The notes beneath the pieces are model-generated. The model made no database searches. It saw only the letters and a program-made list of their open reading frames with translations, and was not told where the DNA came from. Below are positions 41,623-48,958 of a DNA stretch of 64,000 bases, in pieces; positions within the stretch are counted from its first letter, which is position 1, and every line of letters begins with the position of its first letter. Made by a program: the position numbers and the translations under genes. The stretch is from Nonomuraea wenchangensis (GTDB taxonomy: Bacteria > Actinomycetota > Actinomycetes > Streptosporangiales > Streptosporangiaceae): positions 21,119 through 85,118 of the forward strand of contig NZ_FOHX01000012.1 in the NCBI RefSeq assembly GCF_900111685.1. The letters run 5' to 3'.

Positions 41623-42792
41623 TCACCGTTCGTTCCAGCGCTTGAGCCAGACGGCCTCCTGGGCGGCCTTCTCGTCATGAAAGGCCAGGGAGGGTTCGTG
41701 GAGCGTGACCGTGGGAGCGGGCTCGTCGAAGAAGCGTCCCTCTCCCTTCGCCGACATCCGGCCGCCGACCTCGATGTAGCAGGAGCCGAGCCCGTCGAAC
41801 CACGGCTCGGGCGCGGGAAGCCCGAGGTGGCGCAGCACGCCGTGTGCCACGACGTCGGCGGCGCCCTCGGCGAAGACGGCGGCCTTGGGCAGCGGCTTGC
41901 CGTTGGGGAGTGTCAGCAGCGTCACGTCGCCGATGGCCCACACGCCGGGAGCGGAGGTCGCCAGCGTTCTCCTGTCGACCGCGATCCAGCCGGACGGGCC
42001 GAGCCCGGCGGCACGCACCGCCGCGGGAGGACGGTGCGGAGGCACCACGGCGACCAGGTCGAACCGCTCACGGCCGCCGTCGGCGAAGACGATCTCGCCG
42101 GTAGACCCGTCGAACGCCTCGGTGACCCGCCCACCGTGGAAGCCGATGCCGTAGGCCGTCAGCATGCCGACCAGGGCCTCACCGATCGCGGGGCCCGCGA
42201 CCGGCATGGGGAGCGGGTCGGGGGTGTAGGCGTCCACGCGGACGCGTTCACGTGCTCCGGTCTCGCCGAGCAGGTCGGCCAGCAGCAGCGCTCCCTCGAA
42301 GGGCGCGGCGGGGCACTTGAACGGCGTCCCGGCGACGACGACGCCGAGCCGTCCCTCTCCGAGCTTGCGCGCCCGCTCGCCCAGGGCGGCCGCGCCATGG
42401 AGGGTGAAAAACTCTCCCGCCCACGCCCCGTCGAGCGCCTCCTCCAGTCCGGGCGTAGCCGACGGAGCGAGCTCCGCGCCCAGGGCGATCACCAGCGCGT
42501 CCCCGGCGAACTCTTCTTCGGTGGTGACCACACGTTTCCGTTCGGGGTCGACGAGCTTGACCGTGGCCTTCACCAGGTCCACTCCCGGCAGGACCGCAGG
42601 GGCGGGCCGGTAGACCACCTCGTCAGGAGTCCGCCAGCCGCGGAGGACCCACAGCAGCGACAGGCCGAGCACGCCCTCGAACCGCTCGTCGATGAGGATG
42701 ATCCTGTCCTGTTCTGGCAGGGACTCGCGGAGCTTTGCGGCGACGCTCAGGCCGCCGACTCCGGCTCCCAGAATGATCACGGTCTTGGCCAT
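41623..42792 (-). CDS. Sulfide:quinone reductase/flavocytochrome-type flavoprotein
   Basis: 389 residues. FAD-binding N-terminus VIILGAGVGGLSVAAKLRES, a second Rossmann region GRLGVVVAGTPFKCPAAPFE, where the Cys is the conserved SQR/FCSD redox Cys position, and the FAD-contact SAPGVWAIGDVTLLTLPNGK near residue 310. A C-terminal Cys in LGSCYIEVGG is also typical. It oxidises sulfide to sulfane sulfur and passes electrons to quinone or a cytochrome. ATG 42792 follows GGGAG. Divergent from ArsR-rhodanese copy 3; operator site 2 lies between them. SQR versus FCSD subunit is not fully resolved by eye. Confidence 0.87.
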   Translation of the reverse strand: MAKTVIILGAGVGGLSVAAKLRESLPEQDRIILIDERFEGVLGLSLLWVLRGWRTPDEVVYRPAPAVLPGVDLVKATVKLVDPERKRVVTTEEEFAGDALVIALGAELAPSATPGLEEALDGAWAGEFFTLHGAAALGERARKLGEGRLGVVVAGTPFKCPAAPFEGALLLADLLGETGARERVRVDAYTPDPLPMPVAGPAIGEALVGMLTAYGIGFHGGRVTEAFDGSTGEIVFADGGRERFDLVAVVPPHRPPAAVRAAGLGPSGWIAVDRRTLATSAPGVWAIGDVTLLTLPNGKPLPKAAVFAEGAADVVAHGVLRHLGLPAPEPWFDGLGSCYIEVGGRMSAKGEGRFFDEPAPTVTLHEPSLAFHDEKAAQEAVWLKRWNER

Positions 42793-42957
42793 GGGCAGCA
42801 CTCCCGTCAGCTCGGACACCTGCCTCGCGAGTCAGGCGCTCGTGAGGCCCAGACATGGCGCGCCTGGTCGGCACGCTGTTCGCTCAGTTCCACAGGAAGA
42901 TCAGCACGGGCGAAGACAGAAGGGGCCTAGGACGCTACAATCCTCCACAGATCCATT

Positions 42958-42977
42958 ATTCCATTGCTCCATGGAGG
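42958..42977. promoter_or_regulatory. Predicted ArsR-rhodanese operator, site 2
   Basis: ATTCCATTGCTCCATGGAGG, with internal palindrome CTCCATGGAG, aligned with sites 1 and 3. It overlaps the Shine-Dalgarno of ArsR-rhodanese copy 3 and lies in the divergent interval with the SQR gene. Confidence 0.55.
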
Positions 42978-42982
42978 AGTAT

Positions 42983-43657
42983 ATGGCCAGAAATCCTGTC
43001 AGAAAAGCCTCCCTTTTCGACCAGATTGCCCGAGTAGGGAAGGCTCTCGGTCACGGCAAGCGCCTGGAGCTGGTTGACCTGCTGGCTCAGGGCGAGCGCA
43101 GCGTCGAACAACTGTCGCAAGCGGCCGGACTTGGACTGACGAGCACCTCGGCCCACCTCCAGACCCTCAAGCACGGCGGGCTCGTGGTCACCCGGCGGGA
43201 CGGCACCAGGGTTCTCTACCGCCTGGCCGGTCGAGACGTCATCGAGCTCTACGCCCGCCTGCGCAACGTCGCCACCGGGCACCTGGCCGACGTCCAGGCG
43301 GCCGTCGCCGCCTACCTCGGCGAGCACACCGAAGAGGTCACCCGCGAGGAGCTCCTCGAACGCGTCGCCGCCGGGCAGGTCGTCACCATCCTGGACGTGC
43401 GCCCCCAGGAGGAGTACGACGCCGGACACATCCCCGGCGCCGTCTGCATCCCGATCGACGAACTCCCCGACCGCCTCGGCGAACTCCCTCCGGGCCGCGA
43501 GGTCGTGGCTTACTGCAGAGGGGCCTACTGCGTCTTCGCGCCTGAGGCCGTCAGGATGCTCAAGCACGACGGAATCCCAGCCAAGCGCCTGGCCGACGGC
43601 ATGCTCGAGTGGTACGTCGACGGACTGCCCGTGGAAGGCGGCCAAGAAGGGCAGTAG
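42983..43657 (+). CDS. ArsR-family repressor fused to a rhodanese domain (copy 3)
   Basis: 224 residues and close to copy 1 throughout: HTH with GKALGHGKRLELVDLLAQGE and GLTSTSAHLQTLKHGGLVVT, then rhodanese with VTILDVRPQEEYDAGHIPGA and YCRGAYCVFAPEAV. GGAGGAG is five nt before ATG 42983; upstream in-frame ATG 42971 would lie inside the ribosome-binding site. It is encoded 188 nt ahead of the persulfide dioxygenase-MFS-NifS operon, whose promoter carries the best operator copy, and is the likely local repressor. Confidence 0.92.
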   Translation: MARNPVRKASLFDQIARVGKALGHGKRLELVDLLAQGERSVEQLSQAAGLGLTSTSAHLQTLKHGGLVVTRRDGTRVLYRLAGRDVIELYARLRNVATGHLADVQAAVAAYLGEHTEEVTREELLERVAAGQVVTILDVRPQEEYDAGHIPGAVCIPIDELPDRLGELPPGREVVAYCRGAYCVFAPEAVRMLKHDGIPAKRLADGMLEWYVDGLPVEGGQEGQ

Positions 43658-43810
43658 CGTCAGCGGTCACAGCGAGGCCATCCCCGGCGGCGAGGCGAAT
43701 CGCCAGGCCCGGCAGAACGGAGTCCGGCCACCAGCGCCTCGGCGGACGCCCGCGACGCCGTCCACCATGGTTCCCCGTTCCTTGCTGGAGGCCGGCCAGC
43801 CCGAGGCCTC

Positions 43811-43839
43811 TTGTATTCCATAAATATATGGAATATTGT
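43811..43839 (+). promoter_or_regulatory. ArsR-rhodanese operator site 3 inside a promoter
   Basis: The operator ATTCCATAAATATATGGAAT (43815-43834) is a near-perfect palindrome lying between -35 TTGTAT (43811-43816) and -10 TATTGT (43834-43839), spacing 17. Transcription would start at about 43846, which is the GTG start codon of the next gene, so that mRNA may be leaderless. Confidence 0.72.
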
Positions 43840-43845
43840 ACTTAG

Positions 43846-45177
43846 GTGCAGAGCGATATGATCATCACCCTCCCGGATGAAGGGCTCGGCAACAGCTCCT
43901 ACCTCGTCGACCTCGGCGACGGGCGGGCTCTGGCTGTCGACGCCACCCGCGACCTGCGGGCGCTGCGCGCTCAGGCGCACCGGCGCGGCCTGGAGATCGC
44001 GTTCGCCGCCGACACCCACCTGCACGCCGACTTCCTGTCCGGTTCGCTCCAGCTCGCGCACGACGAGGGTGCCCGCGTCCTCGCCTCCGCCGCAGGAGAG
44101 CGGCTCTTCGACCACCAAGGGCTGCACGACGGCGACGAGATCGACCTCGGCGGGCTTACGCTGCGCGCCTGGGCCACTCCCGGTCACACCGGCGAACACC
44201 TGGCCTTCCTCCTGCTGGAAGGCGCGAAGGTGCTGGGCGTGTTCACCGGCGGATCGCTGATCGTCGGCGGCGCCGCCCGCACCGACCTCGCCGGAGCCGA
44301 CCGGACGGAACCGCTGGCCCGCGCCCAGTACGCCTCACTGCGCCGCCTGGCCGCCCTGCCGGACGCGACCCCGGTCTTGCCCACGCACGGGGCCGGCTCG
44401 TTCTGCCTGGCCGGGGCCCGAGCCGAACGGGTGTCCACCATCGGCGCGGAGAAGGCGACCAATCCGCTCCTTCAGGCCCCCGACGAGGAGTCCTTCGTCA
44501 AGGAACTGCTCGCCGGGCTCGGCAGTTTCCCGCCGTACTTCCTGCGGCTGGCCGAGGCCAACCGGCGCGGCCCGGCCCCGCTCGCCGCCCCCGGGCTCAC
44601 CCCGCTCACCGCCGCGCGAACCAGATCTCTGCTGGACGGCGGAGCCGTCGTGGTCGACGTGCGGCCCAAAGAGGAGTTCGCGCGCGGCCACATCCCCGGC
44701 GCGCTGTCGATCCCGTTGCGCGGCCAGTTCGCCACCTGGCTCGGCTGGCTGGTCGGCGCGGCGACGCCGTATGTCATCGTGCGCGATCCCGGCCAGGACG
44801 CCGCCGAGATCCTCTGGCAGGCGCTCAAGATCGGCCAGGAAAAGCTCGCCGGTGAGCTCGCCGAGGCGTGGGACGGCCCTCTGGCGAGCATTCCGCTGGT
44901 CGCTCCCGGCGCGGCGCGCGGCAGGATCCTTGACGTCCGGCAGGCGGGCGAGTTCGGCACCGGCCATCTACCCGGCGCGCTGAACATCGAGCTCGGCGCG
45001 CTCGCCGAGCCGATGCTGTCCGACGAGCCGACCGTCGTCATGTGCGGGCACGGCGAGCGGGCCATGACGGGCGCGAGCCTGCTCGCCCGCGCCGGGCACC
45101 GGCAGGTCGGCGTGCTCGACGGAGGTCCCGCCGACTGGAGCGCCGCCACCGGCCGCGCCCTGGAAGCCGGGCGATGA
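43846..45177 (+). CDS. MBL-fold persulfide dioxygenase-like protein with two rhodanese domains
   Basis: 443 residues. Metallo-beta-lactamase domain (1-245) with DTHLHADFLSG (His58, His60, Asp62), TPGHTGEHLAFLLLEG and LPTHGAGSFCLAG. The usual HxHxDH has Phe in place of the last His, which is tolerable in mononuclear-iron persulfide dioxygenases. Two rhodanese repeats follow (VVVDVRPKEEFARGHIPGAL at ~265 and RILDVRQAGEFGTGHLPGAL at ~360); only the second has a loop Cys (MCGHGERAM). It probably oxidises or transfers sulfane sulfur. The start may be leaderless GTG 43846 or ATG 43858. GATGA overlap with the MFS gene. Confidence 0.88.
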   Translation: MQSDMIITLPDEGLGNSSYLVDLGDGRALAVDATRDLRALRAQAHRRGLEIAFAADTHLHADFLSGSLQLAHDEGARVLASAAGERLFDHQGLHDGDEIDLGGLTLRAWATPGHTGEHLAFLLLEGAKVLGVFTGGSLIVGGAARTDLAGADRTEPLARAQYASLRRLAALPDATPVLPTHGAGSFCLAGARAERVSTIGAEKATNPLLQAPDEESFVKELLAGLGSFPPYFLRLAEANRRGPAPLAAPGLTPLTAARTRSLLDGGAVVVDVRPKEEFARGHIPGALSIPLRGQFATWLGWLVGAATPYVIVRDPGQDAAEILWQALKIGQEKLAGELAEAWDGPLASIPLVAPGAARGRILDVRQAGEFGTGHLPGALNIELGALAEPMLSDEPTVVMCGHGERAMTGASLLARAGHRQVGVLDGGPADWSAATGRALEAGR

Positions 45178-46400
45178 CCCGGACGCCGCGGCTGGGCCTG
45201 CGCGCCAACCTCGCCCAGTTCACGCTGCTCGTCGCCGTCAACGCCCTGGTCGGCGGCATGCTCGGCCAGGAGCGGGTGACGCTGCCACTGCTGGCCGAGC
45301 AAGCGTTCGGCCTGACCGCCGCGACCGGCACGCTGACCTTCATCCTGACGTTCGGCCTGGTCAAGGCGGCCACCAACTTCTTCGCCGGAACGCTGTCCGA
45401 CCGCTACGGACGCAAGCCCGTGCTCATTGCGGGGTGGCTGGCAGGGCTGCCTGTCCCGCTCCTGCTCATCTGGGCGCCGAACTGGGGCTGGGTCATCGCC
45501 GCCAACGTGCTGCTCGGCGTCAACCAGGGGCTGACCTGGTCCACCACGGTCATCATGAAGATCGACCTGGCCGGCCCCGAACGCCGCGGCCTGGCCATGG
45601 GGCTCAACGAGGCCGCAGGCTACCTCGCCGTCGCGCTCACCACCGTCGCCACCGGCTACCTGGCCGAGAGGTACGGCCTGCGCCCGGCCCCGTTCCTGCT
45701 CGGAGCCGCGTACGCCGCACTCGGACTCGGGCTGTCCGCGGTGGTCGTGAAGGAGACGCACGACCACGCCCGGCTCGAAGCCGGATCGACGGTCAACCTG
45801 TCCAGCACCCGGCAGATCTTCCTGCTGACCAGCTTCAAGGACCGCACCCTGTCGTCGGTCAGCCAGGCCGGGATGGTCAACAACCTCAACGACGGGCTCG
45901 CCTGGGGGCTGCTGCCGATCATGTTCGTGACGCGCGGGCTGCCGCTCGGGCAGATCGGCTTCCTGTCCGCCCTGTACCTCGCCGTCTGGGGCCTCGGCCA
46001 GCTCGCCACCGGGGCGATGTCGGATCGGTGGGGGCGCAAGGGGCTGATCGTCTGGGGCATGCTCGCGCAGGGCCTGGCCCTCGCGGTCATTGCCTTCGCG
46101 GGCGGCTTCCTCTGGTGGGCCGCCGCGCTCGCCCTGCTGGGAGCCGGGACGGCGATGGTCTACCCCACACTGCTGGCCGCCATCGGCGACGTCGCCCACC
46201 CCTCCTGGCGCGCCCGCGCGGTCGGCGTCTACCGGCTGTGGCGCGACGGCGGCTTCGCGGTCGGGGCGCTCGTCGCCGGGGTGGTCGCCGACCTGTTCGG
46301 CATACCCCAGGCCATCTGGACGGTCGCGGCCCTCACCGCCGCCTCCGGACTGATCGTGGCCCTGCGCATGGACGAGACGCATCGGAGAGGAAGCGCGTGA
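45174..46400 (+). CDS. MFS transporter in the sulfur operon
   Basis: 408 residues, 12 hydrophobic segments. FAGTLSDRYGRKPVLIAGWL is the cytoplasmic loop 2-3 motif and GAMSDRWGRKGLIVWGML its repeat in the second half. Nothing in the sequence defines the cargo; its position between a persulfide dioxygenase and a NifS-like enzyme suggests a sulfur compound such as sulfite or thiosulfate (inference). ATG 45174 overlaps the upstream stop and its own stop overlaps the next GTG. Confidence 0.88.
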   Translation: MTRTPRLGLRANLAQFTLLVAVNALVGGMLGQERVTLPLLAEQAFGLTAATGTLTFILTFGLVKAATNFFAGTLSDRYGRKPVLIAGWLAGLPVPLLLIWAPNWGWVIAANVLLGVNQGLTWSTTVIMKIDLAGPERRGLAMGLNEAAGYLAVALTTVATGYLAERYGLRPAPFLLGAAYAALGLGLSAVVVKETHDHARLEAGSTVNLSSTRQIFLLTSFKDRTLSSVSQAGMVNNLNDGLAWGLLPIMFVTRGLPLGQIGFLSALYLAVWGLGQLATGAMSDRWGRKGLIVWGMLAQGLALAVIAFAGGFLWWAAALALLGAGTAMVYPTLLAAIGDVAHPSWRARAVGVYRLWRDGGFAVGALVAGVVADLFGIPQAIWTVAALTAASGLIVALRMDETHRRGSA

Positions 46401-47509
46401 CGTCCGTCTACCTCGACCACAACGCCACCACACCCGTCGACCCGCGCGTGCTGGAGGCAGCTCTGCCGTACCTCGGCGAGCACTTCGGGAACCCGTCCAG
46501 CACGCACACGTACGGCAGGCGCCCGCGCGAGGCGGTGGCCGCCGGCCGCGCGCAGGTCGCCGCGCTGATCGGCGCCGAGCCCGAGGAGATCGTCTTCACC
46601 GGCGGCGGCTCGGAGGCCGACACCCTCGCCGTGCGCGGGCTCGTGCCCGGCGGCGGTCAGGTGGTGACGCAGCCGACGGAGCATCCCGCGATCCTGGAGG
46701 CCTGCCGAGGCTATGACGTGGTGTCACTGCCGGTGGACGGGCTCGGCCGCGTCGCGCCCTCCGCCCTCGACGCGGCGCTCACCGACCGCACGGCGCTGGT
46801 GTCGATCGCGCACGCCAACAGCGAGACCGGCACCCTCCAGCCGATAGCTGACCTGGCCGCCGCCGCGCGGCGGCGCGGCGTGCCCTTCCACACCGACGCC
46901 GCGCAGACGGTGGGCAAGGTTCCTGTCGACGTGCGCCGGCTCGGCGTCGACCTGCTGACGGTCGTCGGCCACAAGTTCTACGCGCCCAAGGGCGTCGGCG
47001 CGCTCTACGTACGGTCCGGCCTGCGGTTGCGCCCGCTCGTCGTCGGCGGCGGCCAAGAGGGCGGCCTGCGCGCGGGCACCGAGAACGTCGCCTTCATCGC
47101 GGCGCTCGGCATGGCCGCGGAGATCGCCCGTACGGAGCTGGCCGCCGACATGGCCAGGCTGGCGGAGCTGCGCGACCTGCTCCACCGCGAGCTCGACGCG
47201 CTCGTGCCCGGCGGGGTGCTGCTCAACGGCGATCCTGCGCACCGACTGCCCGGCACGCTCAACGTCAGCTTCCCTGGCGTCAGGTCGCGCGAGTTGCTCG
47301 CCGCAATCCCGGAGCTCGCCGCCTCCACGGGTTCGGCCTGTCACGAGGGCGTCGACGCGCCGTCGGCAGTGCTGACCGCGATGGGCCTGCCGGACGAGCG
47401 GGCGCGCTCGGCGGTGCGGCTGTCACTCGGCCGCTCGACGACCGAGGCGGACGTACGGCATGCGGCCCGTCTGCTGGCTACCCAGGTCGCGGCGATGCGG
47501 CGACCCTGA
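46397..47509 (+). CDS. NifS/IscS-like cysteine desulfurase (or selenocysteine lyase)
   Basis: 370 residues. YLDHNATTPVDPRVLEAALP and FGNPSSTHTYGRRPREAV at the start, FTGGGSEADTLAVRG, HTDAAQTVGKVPVDV, the PLP lysine in TVVGHKFYAPKGVGALY and the catalytic Cys in STGSACHEGVDAPSAVL. It liberates sulfur from cysteine as enzyme-bound persulfide. The catalytic Cys is encoded by TGT (47339-47341), while the only other Cys is TGC, which is of interest given the selC anticodon. GTG 46397 overlaps the MFS stop. End of the three-gene operon. Confidence 0.93.
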   Translation: MTSVYLDHNATTPVDPRVLEAALPYLGEHFGNPSSTHTYGRRPREAVAAGRAQVAALIGAEPEEIVFTGGGSEADTLAVRGLVPGGGQVVTQPTEHPAILEACRGYDVVSLPVDGLGRVAPSALDAALTDRTALVSIAHANSETGTLQPIADLAAAARRRGVPFHTDAAQTVGKVPVDVRRLGVDLLTVVGHKFYAPKGVGALYVRSGLRLRPLVVGGGQEGGLRAGTENVAFIAALGMAAEIARTELAADMARLAELRDLLHRELDALVPGGVLLNGDPAHRLPGTLNVSFPGVRSRELLAAIPELAASTGSACHEGVDAPSAVLTAMGLPDERARSAVRLSLGRSTTEADVRHAARLLATQVAAMRRP

Positions 47510-47520
47510 TCTCGCCATTC

Positions 47521-47548
47521 CACCGGCGGCTCCATCAGGCCGCCGGTG
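47521..47548. terminator. Hairpin after the desulfurase operon
   Basis: CACCGGCGGC pairs perfectly with GCCGCCGGTG across an eight-base loop, 12 nt after the desulfurase stop. No T-run. Confidence 0.65.
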
Positions 47549-47720
47549 AGCTTGCCCTCGTACCTGCGCGGTGACTCCACGGGTACGGCGAGCCGCATCC
47601 CGGGAAAGCACGGGACGAGCTCGGAGCCTGGAGACGGAGTCGTCGGCCGGTGCGGCGCGCTTGCGCGCCATGAGACGCCTGCCGTACTCCGGCTCCGCCG
47701 TACCGACCGCGTAAAGTGAG

Positions 47721-47734
47721 TGACCGGCCGGTCA
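47721..47734. promoter_or_regulatory. 14-bp perfect palindrome upstream of the ECF42 sigma gene
   Basis: TGACCGGCCGGTCA, 19 nt before the TTG start. Perfect symmetry of this length suggests a repressor (for example TetR-type) site. It argues that translation starts at 47753 rather than at the in-frame GTG 47720. Confidence 0.5.
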
Positions 47735-47752
47735 CACAGAGGAGTCGGGGGC

Positions 47753-48958
47753 TTGAACGAGCAGCTGAGCAGGGATGCGCTCGACCGCGCCGTGCGCGAG
47801 CACGGCGGACGGCTCGCGGCCGCGCTCGTGTCCCTGCTCGGCGACTTCGCCACGGCGGAAGACCTCGTACAGGACGCCGTCGAGACCGCCCTGCGCCGCT
47901 GGCCGGAGGAGGGAGTGCCGTACCGTCCCGACGCCTGGTTGTTCACTGTCGCCCGGCGGCGCGGGCTCGACCTGCTCCGCCGCGAGTCGACCTACCGCCA
48001 CAAGCTCCAGCAGGTGCGTGGCCCCGGATTCCACGAACCCGACGGGCGGCTGCGGCTCATCTTCACCTGCTGCCACCCCGCCCTCGCCCGCGAAGCCCAG
48101 ATCGCCCTCACCCTGAGGGTGGTGTGCGGCCTCAGCACCGCGCAGATCGCCGCCGCCTTCGTCGTCCCCGAGACCACCGTCGCCCAGCGCCTCACCCGCG
48201 CCAAACGCAAGATCGGCGCGGCCGGCATCCCCTACCGCGTCCCGCCCGACCACGAGCTCCCCGAGCGGCTCGACGCCGTCCTCGCCGTCATCTACCTGCT
48301 CTTCAACGAGGGCTACCTGTCCAGTACGCCCGAGCGCGCCCACGCCCGCGACCTCGTCGACGACGCGGAATGGCTCGCCACGCTCCTGCACGGACTCCTC
48401 CCCAAAGAGCCGGAAGTGGCCGGGCTGCTCGCCCTCATCCGCCTGCACCGGGCCCGCGCCGCCGCCCGCTTCGACGAGCAGGGACGTCTCGTCCTCCTCC
48501 AGCGCCAGGACCGCACCCGCTGGGATCGCGACGCCATCGACGACGCCGCCGCCCTGCTGAGGCACGCCGCCCGCGCTCACCACAGCCCGGGGCCCTACCA
48601 GCTCCAGGCCGCGATCGTCGCCTGTCACACCGAGGCGCCGAGCTTCGAGGAGACCGACTGGGCGCAGATCCTTGTCCTGTACGACCTGCTGCTCCGCACC
48701 GCACCGTCACCGGTCACCTGGCTCCACCGCGCGATCGCCGTGCGCTACGTCCTGGGGCCGGAGGCCGCGCTGGCGGAGCTCGACGCGCTCACCGACGCGT
48801 TGCGGCGCTATCCGCTCCTCCATGCCACGCGCGCCGAAGTGCTCCGGGCGCTGGGCCGTACGGACGAGGCGCGGGAGAGCGACGAACGGGCCCTCGCCCT
48901 CACCACCAACCCCGCCCAGTACGCCCTGCTGGAAGAGCGGCTGCCGCCGATCACATGA
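47753..48958 (+). CDS. ECF42-type RNA polymerase sigma factor
   Basis: 401 residues. Sigma-2 region (AAALVSLLGDFATAEDLVQD, DAWLFTVARRRGLDLLRR), sigma-4 region (LTLRVVCGLSTAQIAAAFVV, TTVAQRLTRAKRKI), then the ~200-residue C-terminal extension with YLLFNEGYLSS and TPR-like helices that defines ECF42. Members normally lie beside a YCII/DGPF gene; here none is adjacent and the only YCII gene is at 2.9 kb. TTG 47753 is preceded by AGAGGAG. The gene ends 8 nt into the convergent ferritin-like gene. No anti-sigma factor is visible; the C-terminal extension is thought to control activity. Confidence 0.92.
   Translation: MNEQLSRDALDRAVREHGGRLAAALVSLLGDFATAEDLVQDAVETALRRWPEEGVPYRPDAWLFTVARRRGLDLLRRESTYRHKLQQVRGPGFHEPDGRLRLIFTCCHPALAREAQIALTLRVVCGLSTAQIAAAFVVPETTVAQRLTRAKRKIGAAGIPYRVPPDHELPERLDAVLAVIYLLFNEGYLSSTPERAHARDLVDDAEWLATLLHGLLPKEPEVAGLLALIRLHRARAAARFDEQGRLVLLQRQDRTRWDRDAIDDAAALLRHAARAHHSPGPYQLQAAIVACHTEAPSFEETDWAQILVLYDLLLRTAPSPVTWLHRAIAVRYVLGPEAALAELDALTDALRRYPLLHATRAEVLRALGRTDEARESDERALALTTNPAQYALLEERLPPIT

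Noticed and set aside
47341..47946. Minus-strand frame containing MRLAVPVESPRRYEGKLTGG
   Set aside because: Looks mildly protein-like over 40 residues near 47530-47650 but lacks a plausible start and overlaps the desulfurase and sigma genes; left unannotated.
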